From Artemisia argyi (lineage: Eukaryota > Streptophyta > Magnoliopsida > Asterales > Asteraceae): a DNA stretch of 64,000 nt. Both the position numbers and the translations under genes were made by a program. Under the pieces are notes generated by a model. That model worked only from the letters and a program-made list of their open reading frames with translations, had not been told where the DNA came from and ran no database searches. Of the stretch, positions 47,170 to 58,186 are shown piece by piece. The stretch covers positions 165,786,333 through 165,850,332 of the forward strand of contig CM060681.1 in assembly GCA_030686995.1 (NCBI GenBank), read 5' to 3'. How positions within the stretch are numbered: position 1 is the stretch's first letter; each line of letters begins with the position of its first letter.

Positions 47170-49868
47170 TTTTGATCCGAAAAGTTACATGTCCAATACT
47201 TGAATAAACTTAGGAAATTTTATGATTACATGAAGATTTTTATTAGGGTGAGTTTCTTATAACTTGTATGACAATTTCTTGTAATATCTCATGGTTCTTT
47301 TAGATGAAGTAGATCCAAATTGTATGTTTAAGTTATCGCCAACTCTTTGGTTCATGTTTTCGCCTAAATAAGTTTATATGGTCATTTAGTCATGGCCTTG
47401 CCATGACCTTTGGTCATTGTTCCATGGTCTTGAGACTCAACCTTGGCTTTAGCCATGGTTGTGGTCTTGAATCTAGGTCATAAGACCTCTTTGGTCTTTT
47501 TAAACCATAACCTTTATATAGTGACTTATATATAGGGGTGTCATATGGGTCGACCCGACCCGACCCGAACCCGATAAGGCCTTATAGGGTCGGGTTGATT
47601 CGGGTCCAATATACCTTATCGGGTTATCGGGTCAACCCGATAAACCCGATAGCCTTATATGGTCGGGTTGCGGGTCTTAATTATTTCGTTATCGGGTTAT
47701 CGGGTTGACCCGATAACCCGATAAGCTATAATAACCCATTAAAAGTTTTATAATTTTTGAACTTGACCCGATAACCCGATAACCCGAACCCGATAACCCG
47801 AACCCGATAGACCCGATAACCCGATAGACCCGAACCCGATAACCCGACTCCTTATCGGATCGGGTTGCGGGTTAATTTTTATTTGTCGAAAACCCGATAG
47901 ACCCGACCCGATAGAGGCTTATCGGGTCGGGTTGACCCGAATGACACCCCTACTTATATATATGTAAATAGCTGTTAAGAAACTGAGAAAAATCTCATTC
48001 GTTATTCGTTTTCTGGAGACGTGCTCCTGAGTTTTTGAAGAAAACGTGATTCCGGACAACTTTTGTGCTTTAACTTTTTCATGAAACGGACCAGAAAGGC
48101 CTCTTTTTGCGTGTTTTATGTTCTGTCACAGAAACTATTTTGGCAGTTTTGCCGTAAAGTTTTGGTAACTTCAAATGGTCATAACTTTTGACTCGTATAC
48201 TCGTTTTAGGTGGTTCAAATTGCTATGGTTTCCTTGTTAGGTCCTCTACTACAATATTTAATGATCCAATATCATAATTTTACCATTTTGATCAGATTTC
48301 ACCAAGAAAGTCACTAGTTTATTTGTTTAAATAACTTAGCTTAACAATCATTTGTAATAACTTGTTTTACTCATTTTTATACATCATGGACATGATCACA
48401 AGACATAATATAACATGAATGATATGTAAATAACATGATTATGATATTTAACAAGAAGTATGTTTGGGTTTTGCTTACAAATTTTGGCTTTCAACAAAGA
48501 AAGGTAAGTAGCATGTAAGGAAAAGGACTTTGATAGACTTTAGCTTCACCCTACTTCACTTCAAGCAATCTTTCTACACTTGTATTCTTGAAAGAGAGAT
48601 GATGAAAGTTGAGGTGACTTGAGTGGATTCAAACTCAAGAGAAATCACCAAAGTTTCTAGGGTTTGGAAGTAGTTTGATGAATCAAAACCAAACTAGAGT
48701 TTATGTGTTGATATTGCACTTGATTCTTGCATGAAACTTGGAAGTAATTTGCTAAAGAGATGGTGTTTGTGTATGTGTGATGGTGGCGTACAAAGGAGGG
48801 GGAGGAGGGGGTTTTATATGGCTTGGAGGAGGTTAGAAATCTTGACTTGTCAACCCTTGGAGGCCAAGTTTAACACTTGTAACCATCCTAGAGTTCTTTG
48901 CATGAGATCATGCCACAAGTGAGGTGAATCCCCCCCTATGGCGGTTCATGAGGCTTGGGGAGGAAGTGTTGGCTTTTGATGGTATTATCCTAGTTACTTA
49001 GTTAGTTTTGACTCCGTAAAATGCTAACCGTAAACGATTAAGCCATAATACGTAAAACCGGGTATCGTAAAAATACGAAACTTGGAAGAATGATTAAACA
49101 TGTCATTATACTCCATAATAAAATATAAAATGAGTGGTAGGTTCCATTGGGGTGGTAAAACCCTGCTAAAACTAGAAACACGGGTCTAAAACGCGTAATA
49201 CGTAAAACGTACGAATATTGTGTAAAATTGAGAAAAGTAAAATGTTACTTTTCTAATAGGATAAAAATGATTTAAAATGACTTATAATGTCTAGACTGGG
49301 CTCAGTCTAGTGTCGGTTGGTATTAAATGTCTTTTAGACATAAAACCGTAAGCCTAAAAATCAAGGAATGACTTATAAAATCAAGGAATGATTTTTGGTC
49401 AAAGGAGGAGGGAAAAATATGTTGACTTTTTCCAAAAATGTGAAAACTCAAATCGTCTTAGAAACTCGATGCAGGTATAGGCTAAGGTTACGGCTGAGTA
49501 AAAACGCTTAGAAATGAAAATTTCTATTTTTCACGGCCGAGGTTTATTTGGTCATGTTTTTCTCAGTCATGATTTATTCCCAAATAAATCATGAGTGTAT
49601 CAAACATTTTTCTGATACGGGAAAAATTAACGTGGTCGAGTTTCGTTGTGCGTAGAATTTTTGAATGACGTTTTACCCTAAAACGTGTAATTCCTTAATA
49701 ACTTTCGCGAAAATGATCTGATGAGTGTCAAACTTTTAATTTTCCATGGAAATGATTTATCACTCGAGGCCAAGAAACAAAAATCAAATTTCGGGAAAAT
49801 TGAATAGTAAAAGTGAATAGTGAAATTTTCCGGGAATAGTAATTAACCTGAAATTGCGAATTGTTACA
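45950..49868 (-). repeat. 5' LTR of the LARD
   Basis: This LTR is 3919 bp and collinear with 40015-43847. It includes an hAT copy at 47534-47952 and a TA tract at 47099-47167. The PBS TTGGTATCAGAGCC adjoins it on the minus strand. Confidence 0.88.
47534..47952. mobile_element. hAT element copy in the LARD 5' LTR, 419 bp
   Basis: It has the same termini and the same CTTATATA duplication (47526-47533 and 47953-47960) as 41506-41931. Presence at the identical site in both LTRs means the hAT element inserted into a parental LARD and was copied to both LTRs during reverse transcription. Confidence 0.92.
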
Positions 49869-50119
49869 AAAATGAACATGTAAATACTCATATCATATGA
49901 CTTTGACCGGGGGCTAGCGATATTCACTAAACTTAGTGAAATTTATCATAAGCATAAAAATTGACAAACACCTCAAATATTGTCATTGTGCATAAAAGTT
50001 CATACAAACATAATCCAACAAACGTAATAAACCATGAAAGTGAAAAACAAATAATTCACGTAGTTTTAAACACAAAGACGATTCTAAAATATTCATAAGC
50101 CAAACACTCTTTAATCTTC

Positions 50120-51230
50120 TCACAACCGGTCTATCTTCTTGTTGAGCTTGTTTAGGTACCTTCCAAAGCACTTGAACATTCCTTTGGTTTGCTTGAACTC
50201 TTCGGAAGCATTGTCAATGATGGGGAGAGCTTGAAGGTATTCTAAAGGGAGTAACTTAGAGTTAGGAAGTTTATCATCCTCGCTCATGTCGGATGATGAT
50301 GATGATGGTGTAGGTGATCGAGTACGTTTGCCCTTATTTTTGAAAACTTGTTTATCACTTAAAGGAACGAGGATGTGAGGAACGAGAGAATAGTCAAGGC
50401 GTATTCCATTTTCGTTAGGAGAAATGGGTGAGATTGCTTTAAAGAGGCGGGTAAGAAGCATTCCATAGGGAAGAGCGGTTGTTCCAACTAAGGGTATGTC
50501 GGCCATTCTTTTGGCTAGGTAGTAGGCTAAGTTGAAGGGTTGACCGGTGGAAATGCTATATAGCATGTAGCAAAGGCATGTGTTGATGTGATCTCTATTT
50601 CCTATGGTACTTATGACGTTAGCCCTAAGAATTTCTTCCCACTTCTTAAATTGTGGTTTAAGCTCATTGAGCTCTATACCAAAAGGATCCTTATCTACAA
50701 TATTCCCCGAACGATTCACCCTAGTGGTAGAGGTTCTAACAAAGAGGTGTTCCTTAATAGTTTCTTTACTAGCAAGAGGTGTATCGTATGGATAAAAATG
50801 ATCAATAGAATCAAGACTTGAAATGGGCCACTTATCCGTGTAGAGGCAAGTTCCCTCATTTGGTACACCAAGTATGATAACTAAGTCTTTTAAATCTATG
50901 TCATGTGGTATTTGGTTGGTTGTGAAGTTTAATGATATCTTACCAACAACACTTGTGGAAAGGTTTACGGTTGCATAGAATTCCAAGATGAACCTAGGAC
51001 AAATTGGCTCATCTATATCAAGGAGACAATCAAAGTCAATTGCGGCAAAGTTTTGGCGAATAGATGTTCCTTCTAGAAAGGATGGATCAATGGTTCTACC
51101 TTCGTGAACATAGAGTTTTTCTAATGCCTTAAAGGTTTCTACTTCAATCGGGTTGAGACCTTTGGTCATATGGTGTTTCAGCATGTACTAAAGGGTTTCC
51201 TTGTGATCGGATTTGTTTGCGGGAGGCATG
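50120..51230 (-). pseudogene. Accessory ORF1, minus-strand copy with early stop
   Basis: It is homologous along its whole length to the 369-residue ORF1 at 28595-29704. The conserved ATG (51230-51228) is followed at codon 14 by TAG (51191-51189) where the other copy has AAG; a frame of 354 residues is open from the next ATG at 51184. Domain motifs are retained: FILEFYATV, LGVPNEGTCLYTDKW, LPYGMLLTRLF, the Ser-rich basic linker, and the KCFGRYLNKLNKKIDRL end. Apart from the stop, the body is well kept, so the copy may be only recently disabled. Confidence 0.85.
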
Positions 51231-51238
51231 TTGATTCC

Positions 51239-51533
51239 TAGAAAACATAAAGTTATATGTTAATGACTTTTAACAATGTGGATGTTCTAATGTGTTCCTA
51301 TATGCAAAACAATGTGAAGACTTGGTTATCTTGACTCATTTTGATTCCCAAATTGTTTTGTTATGCAAAGTTTGTCTTAAAAACAAAAGATAACCAACAC
51401 TTCTCCTAATTGAATGTGTCTTCGATTGAATGTACCCGAAAATACATATTAGTTATGTATCCCCGTTAGCATTCAAGAGATAGTAAGCAAGTGATGTTTA
51501 AATGATGTTTTTCATTTGTTTTAACAATGTGGT
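51239..51533 (-). other. ORF1 leader intron, 3' part
   Basis: The splice acceptor (minus-strand TTTTCTAG, ending 51239) and intron sequence match 28260-28586 in reverse. The intron continues at 63264 after the solo LTR insertion (target GTGGT at 51529-51533 and 63259-63263). Confidence 0.6.
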
Positions 51534-51583
51534 TGATACGTGGGAATCGCACCAGGCTTTACCTCTCAAGGGATCTTGAGAAG

Positions 51584-54500
51584 TGATGAGTGTGTAAATA
51601 CTCATCATTTTTGTCTTATATGAACTGCCAAAACATACAAAAACACTCAGTAATGCATCAAAATACTGAAAATATTCCAAAATTGTGTTTTATATGTTTT
51701 AGATGCAAAACGAGTAAAAACAAACGAAAAACGCACAAAGTTTGCAAAATTGGCAGTTTCAGTCCCTCAACTTTCATAAAATTACAAAACTAGTCCCTGG
51801 ATATTCAAAATATGGAAAATTATCACCAAAGGTCCTTTTGAAATCATAAGTTATCATATTTAGTCCTTTGGTGAAAAATTGGAAAGTTTTGGAAATTTAC
51901 ACTTTTGGTCCCTGGAGTTTCAAATATTGGCAGAAAAGGTCCCTGGTGGGATAATTTTGAATGAAAAATCCATTTTGGTCCTTGGAATTCACAAATAAAT
52001 CACTTTCAATCCCTGGATGAAAATTTTGAGAAAATTACAAGTTTGGTCCCCGGAATTTGGAAATTTGCACAATTGGTCCCCGGGTGTATTATTTTGGAAA
52101 AATATTATTTTCACCCTTGTAATATTTTTATGTTGTCAAAAATTTGTCCTTGTGAATACTTTGAAATTATGGCAAAACAGGTCCTTTACTTTTGCAAAAT
52201 TACAAAGTGGTCCTTGTGAAAATTAAAGTTACCATATTGGACCCTTATGTCTTAAACCATAAACCAAACCCACCCAATCCATGAATCTGATCCAATAACC
52301 TACACCCCAGGCCCAAAGATAAAAGCCCACCCATTTTAAAATAAATCCACCCCTGGTTGTTGACCAGTCAACCCCCCACACCCCGTTTACTATTCATCTT
52401 CTCTCCTAAACTCGCCCTAATTCTCAGGTTCATGTCCCCCCTCATCTCCAATCATTCACCAACTCCACCAACCATCATAAATGTTACCCAACCTTCCCCC
52501 CTCCTCAATAAATGCCCACCAACACCACAACTGCCCATACCCCTTTTTCCCGCCAAAAGAGTTTGAACGGATAGGATTGCACCAAGCCATCTAATGGTGG
52601 ATATGAAGTGTGGGAAAGTCAAGGCTACCCTCAGGGACTATAAAAAGAAAGAAAAAAGAGAAGAACCAGCATTAGAATAGAGTAGAGTGTAGCAGTAGAG
52701 TAATTTTTAGTATAATGTAATCCTTTAAACTTAATTTCCTTTTTTCAGTTGTAATTCTAGTTAAAATCAATTGTAGTCAAGATATTTTGTATAATATGAA
52801 TCATCATTGAAGTTAATTTCATGTGTTGTTATTTAAATTTACCATTTGCAGTTTCTTATAAAAATCTCAAATCATTCTCATCTAGTTAAAAAGTGTTGAA
52901 TCTGTTTCATTAAGCTCATACTAAAATATTCATAAGATTTCATAAACTCAGTAAAGTTCAAAATAGTTTTAGCAAAAAAAAAAAATTCCACAGTCAACAA
53001 AAGTCAACAGGTATAAAATGGTGAATGAGTTGATTCAGAATGGAAGCATGGTAGATGTATGGTTCATATGGTTTTAGGTGCTTCAGGGGAGGCATAGGGT
53101 ATCACATTTTGTTCATTGGATCTTGATTTGTTGCCCACTAGAGCTCACTGTAAGCTCTCTCATTAAATTCTTGTAATTTACTCTAGAATAGGCCACTCAG
53201 TATTTATTTCATTTCAAATTGTGCTTATTTAGTGTTTAGAAAAGGTTAGGTTTAATATTTGAGGTTTATAGTGTAAGTTTGCTTTGAAAACCACCAAATC
53301 TGTCTCATAAGGGAGTGTTTGGCACAGTGGTTTTCACCACTGTGCAATTGCTTTTGGTTAATGCTTGTTACTTGAACATGTTTCATGAGGTTCATTTAGG
53401 TTAAGTGTGGTCATAAAACTCAGTCCCAATTAACAAAAAGTCAAAATGAGCTTTTGATCTCACTAAGTTGTTCACTGTTGGAGTTTTGATACCACAAGCT
53501 CCTCATTTCAGTGTATAAGATGTTTGTTTAGCTTAATTTGAACTTATTTTAGCTTAATACAACTCTTAATATCATCTGTGATCATCACAAGTTCACATTA
53601 GTCAAAGTTCTAAATTTTCTTGAAAAGTCAAATTTGTTTGTTCAGATTTTCACAAAAACTTAAAGATTTTATTTGATTTATGTGTTTGCTCTCATGATGT
53701 GAAACTTGTTTCTACTATTTGTTTACCAGCTTAACTTTCAATTCCCAACCTCCTTTTATTTTTGGTAATTTTGTGCTTGGCCCTAGCTTGCCCTAAACAC
53801 ACCTGCAAGCTCAGCTGCTCCCCTGCATCAGCAGTACCCCCACCACCACCACCACTTGGTGGTGGTTTTCTGACCACCCAGTGGGTCCCACAACCCCCCA
53901 CCTTGCACCATTCAACCCTCCCCATGGTAGGGTTCATCATTTGACCCTTGGTTTGACCTCCTACCCTCTGGGTCCCACCTTAATCTAGCCATCAAATCTG
54001 TCCCATTTCCTAGTATGCAATGGGTCAAAACAGCTTATTTTGACCCATTGGCTTATTCTGAGGGTGCTTTTTGCTTTTTCTTGTTTAAATAAGCTCACAT
54101 AACTTATTTGGATCAGTTTTACCCATTGTGGGTCCCACTCATTGCCATTTAAGCTAATTTCCCCATTTGGTCAACTTTGGTCAACTGTTGGCCATTTTGG
54201 CTTATTCCAGCTTATTTTTAAGTTTCCAAAAATTTTGTTTTTACAAAAAGTGTTTGTTTTTAAGTATTTAATAAGTTTGCAAAAGAAAAATCAAGAAAAA
54301 CAAATTTAAAATTAAGTGATAGTTTCTATTTAATGTAATTTAATTTTAATTTTAATTTTTATATTTTTATTAAGTACTTGTCATTTTTATATTTTTATTA
54401 ATTACCTATTATATTAAAGTATTTATAATAAATTTTTCAGATTTTTATTTTACCATTTGGTATTTATTAGAATTAATATTAGTTTTATTAGAAATTAATT

Positions 54501-55292
54501 AATATTTAGTTTAAAATAGCATAATTAGTTTTTATTAAGTAAAACCTTGTTTTTATATTTTTTATAGCTTTTATATGTTATAAAGTAATTTTATAAATTT
54601 TATTAGAATTTTTACTGTTCATTTAGTATTTTTCTTAATTTAAAATAGTTAATTAGTTAATTAGTAATTAAATAGTAATTAATTAAAAGAAAATCCACAA
54701 AAAGACAAAAATACTTATTTTTATTTTTAAAACTTATTTTTAGTTATTTTAAGGTTTTAGAAATTTTATTTTCACCTTTTTAGTATTTAAATAATATTGT
54801 ATTATATTTAAGTATTTTAAATATTAATAATAAGTAATAAATAGTATTTAATTAATATTAATTAATTAAATAGTGTAAAAAGTAATTTTAATTTTCTAAA
54901 AAGTTTCTTTTATTATTAGGATTGTAAAAATGTGATTTTCACTTTTGTAAGTATTTTATTTTGTTAAAACTCGCGTTTTATTTCGTACGTCTACGTTTTA
55001 TTTAAACGTAACGTACGCGTTTTTAGTTTTAAACGTTTCTGGGTTTTCAAACTTTCTTGTCTTATTCAAATAGCTTGTTTAAGCTATTTTCTAGTATATT
55101 CCTTAGTTCTAATCACTCAAAACCTTTTCCTGTCCAATTTCACCCGATCAAATAACCGTTTGTTTACAATTCACACCTCGTCGGGACATATGACCCGGGG
55201 AAACCTTATACTTCCGCGGAGCATTGACTCTAGGCCTTTGACTTTGTTGACCATTCTTTGGTCAATATAAGTTGACGGTTCAGGCTCAATCA
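51584..55292 (+). repeat. 5' LTR of the young Athila/Tat-type element
   Basis: It contains an array of TTTGGTCCCTGGA-like repeats (51760-52236), a TATA-like box GACTATAAAAAG (about 52638), a CCACCACC/GGTGGTGG foldback near 53840, and an extremely AT-rich tract (54240-54960). It ends GGTTCAGGCTCAATCA. Confidence 0.92.
51760..52236 (+). repeat. TTTGGTCCCTGGA degenerate tandem array
   Basis: About a dozen copies of (T)GGTCCCTGG or close variants are spaced about 25-55 bp, alternating with AAAATTACAAA or GAAATTTGCA-type spacers. The copy in the 3' LTR is at about 58363-58838. It lies about 400-880 bp upstream of the TATA-like box. Confidence 0.8.
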
Positions 55293-55297
55293 ACTTT

Positions 55298-55315
55298 TGG
55301 CGCCGCTGCCGGGGA
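55298..55315 (+). other. Primer binding site, Athila/Tat type
   Basis: TGGCGCCGCTGCCGGGGA, identical to the PBS at 4413, five bases after the LTR end. Confidence 0.88.
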
Positions 55316-55592
55316 GGTTGTGCGCGTTTATCTAAACGGTTTTTCTGATTAGTGTCTTTGGAATTCGTTCCATTGTACATTTATCCATCCCTTGTTCATA
55401 TTTTCCTATTTTCAAAACAAAACCGTTCACGAAAACTTTTTAAATCAAGTTTTCAACGAACACAAAAACACAAAAACATTTTTCTTATCATTTGTACAAA
55501 ATGTATTTTCAAAAATCCAAAAACATTCTCCTTTACCCTTTCACATCTTTGATTCTTCATCCCTACCCCTCCCTAGACTTTTGATTCTTTCT

Positions 55593-57401
55593 ATGTCTCA
55601 TCCACACTTTCTGGTTTGCCAGTGGTGTGGTAATCCTCATAATGGTGGCAATTGCCCCAGTTGTGGCATGGTAGAGTCGGGAAACGGGTCTGTCTATAAC
55701 CAGAATCCCTATTCCTACCATGACACACCTGATTCATTCCATCAGTTACCACACCATGAGACTCAATAGTTTTACTGTTGTGAGTACTGTGGTGGTTCAC
55801 ATTACAGTTCCGATTGTCAATCGGGAAACACGCTTGTCTATGAGCAGTTTCCTGGTAACGATTATAACTCTAGCACTTATCACCCACAGCCACATCAGTT
55901 TTACTGTTGTGATTACTGTGGAGGTCCACACTCTAGCTCGGAATGTCAAACAAGGAATCCATTTCCTTGTAACAATTACGACTCTTCGTTTTCAGACCCA
56001 CCACCACAGTACGATATGATTCACGCAACTCCTCAAGAAACCGAGCAAGACCTTTTACTTAAGGCTCTTGATATTTTAAAAGAACTTAAGGAGGAGTTGG
56101 TCACTACACCGTTTCAAGGCTCTCGTGAGAAATCTATGGCAGAATTACTTGTTGAGGAACGAGAGGCTAAAAACGAATTGAGTAAGGAAGAATTACTTGT
56201 CTTAGAACAAGCAGCTATAACACGTGCCAAATTTCGTCAAGCTGCTCTTCTAGACTGTGATGATGATAGTGATATTGAAGACACCCTTGATATCCTTCAA
56301 TTTTATAAGGGTTCGTCTGATTTATCATTTGTGATTCCTCCCACGGAAAATCAGGGAGAAAATAATGAGATGGGGAAATTACTAGCCGTTGAACAAATGG
56401 AACTTGAAAATTCCATGAATGTTAGCTCCTCTCATCTCCCTCAGTCTGTTGTTATCACACCCGAAGTTCACACTCACTCTCTAAACATGGGGGATGAGCA
56501 TCTTAGCACTGTTCCTAATAAGGAATCGGACGAATTAATAAAGTCTAGTGTTGAGATCCTTGTCCCAATCCCGAGAGAGTCACAGGGAACTTTGGATGAT
56601 ATGTGTGATATTCCTTCCCCTAATAATCCAAATGATCAAATTGAGACTGTCTCTGATTCCAGTGATGATTGTTTATCTTATGGAGACATTGAATTTATTG
56701 ATGCATCACTTCTTCACTCCGATGTTGACTTTCTTCTTGAAGAGTTCGCTGATGAACTCTCTCATATGGATCCCATCCCACCAAGGGATGAAAATGAATT
56801 CTTTGACTTTGATGCGGATTTGAGAGAGTTAGAATTCTTACTTACTCGTGATCCTTCGATTGAACTTACTCAGATCAATCCATTTCCTCCGGAAAGTGAA
56901 AATGATCTGGACGAATTCGAGGCTTTTCTTACTGAAGATAGTTCAACTTCATATGAAGTTGATGATAATTATCTTGATCCTGAGGGGGACATTCTTTTTC
57001 TAGAAAGTTTGTTAAATGAAGATTCATTCCCCCCTCTCCCACCCAAACAACTTCATAATGAGGAAATCCAATCAGTTGAGGAAACTGATAAATTTCCTGA
57101 GATCAAGCTTAAGGACTTGCCTCTTCCACCTGAATATACATTTCTTGAGGAGGAAGTTCTTATCTTAATTGCTATTCAGATCTCTCTTCTTTCCTTCACC
57201 TACCAGGTGATTTCTCCTCTTCTTCACTCCTTCGGGAGTGAGGACACTATATTTGATCCCGGCATTTTCATGTATCATTATCTTGAGCCGGTTACTTATC
57301 TCATCGGTGTGGAACTTTCACGTGCTTCATATGTTTGTCCAAACATTTTGAATGAAAGTCCGATTGAGATCACTTCTTCCACATTCCCCAATGACAAATA
57401 A
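55593..57401 (+). pseudogene. Gag-like protein with three N-terminal zinc knuckles and acidic tail
   Basis: From the ATG at 55593 one frame runs to TAA at 57399, broken only by TAG at 55767-55769. Three CX2CX3HX4C knuckles occur: one before the TAG (Cys at 55617) and two after it (Cys at 55779 and 55908). The downstream 461 residues (ATG 56016) start with a Glu/Lys-rich helical region and continue as an acidic Asp/Glu-rich chain with repeated segments (EFLLTRDPSIE, EAFLTEDSS, FLESLLNEDS). From memory this arrangement resembles Asteraceae Athila/Tat gag N-terminal regions. Knuckles at the N-terminus rather than the C-terminus, and the missing capsid-like domain, are unusual. RNA binding is inferred. 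Readthrough of the TAG is possible but unproven. Confidence 0.75.
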
Positions 57402-58186
57402 ATTAGGGGTCGAGTCAAGCTAGCGACTCGGTAAACAAAAACAGTAGCAGGCATATAGGGTTTTCACCCTAAGTGTGGGGGAGTCCCCCATGCTATGGTT
57501 ACTTATGATGTGAAAAAACAAAATGGTGTTTTCCACGCTTAGCTTGTAATGTTGCCCTTTTACGTTCAAAATGTCGGCATAATAGCCGGGATTTTGAATA
57601 TTGAGGACAATATTCATGCTTAGTGTGGGGGGGTATTCGCTATTCTAGCGAATTTTATCACATTTTACTATAGAATACCCCCGTTTTTGCCAAAATTTTC
57701 AAAAAAATTTTCACTGGTGCTTCAAAATTTTTGTGGTAATCAGTCCGCCTTGTCTAAGCGACAAAAGGGATTGGCTAGTCCAGGAGCAAACGGCTCTTGG
57801 TAAAGACAAATCAAATCCGTTGACGGCTGGCAATTTGCCCAAAATTGTATGGTTCATCAACTCCCCGAAAACAAATGAGTTGGCTAGCCCGCAAGATTAT
57901 GGCTTGTGGTAAAGGCCGTGGAAAATCCATAATTGGTAATCAGCTCACCAAGATGTTGACTATTCCATCAAGAGCTGGCTAGTCCAGAAGCAAACGGCTT
58001 TTGGTAAAGACTACTCAAATCCGTTGACAGCTGGTGGTTTGCTCAAAATCACACGGTTATCAGGTGTGCCACAGTTCTTACACCTGGCTACTCCAGAAGT
58101 GATGGCTTTTGGTAAAGAGTTTTTCAAATCCATCAAGTTTTCAAAACAGTATTGCTAGGGACTAGCAATAGTTTAGTGTGGGGGAT
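57402..58186 (+). other. 3' non-coding interior with hairpin array and repeated PPTs
   Basis: Polypurine-like GTGTGGGGG tracts occur at about 57473, 57624 and 58177, the last adjoining the LTR. Between the second and third lies a tandem array of hairpins (57770-58125). Confidence 0.8.
57770..58125 (+). ncRNA. Candidate structured RNA: four tandem covarying hairpins
   Basis: Each unit reads GGCTA, two to three bases, a 7-8-bp hairpin, then TAAAG. Stems: CCAGGAGC/GCTCTTGG (57780-57800), CCGCAAG/CTTGTGG (57889-57909), CCAGAAGC/GCTTTTGG (57984-58004) and CCAGAAG/CTTTTGG (58093-58112). Several stem positions change in pairs while pairing is kept. Spacing is 109 bp within each pair and 204 bp between pairs. 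Function unknown; packaging, dimerisation or plus-strand priming control are possibilities. Confidence 0.6.

Noticed and set aside
53731..53944. Overlapping short ORFs on both strands, repeated at 60332-60545
   Set aside because: They lie within LTRs in a CCACC-rich foldback and have no domain or start context.
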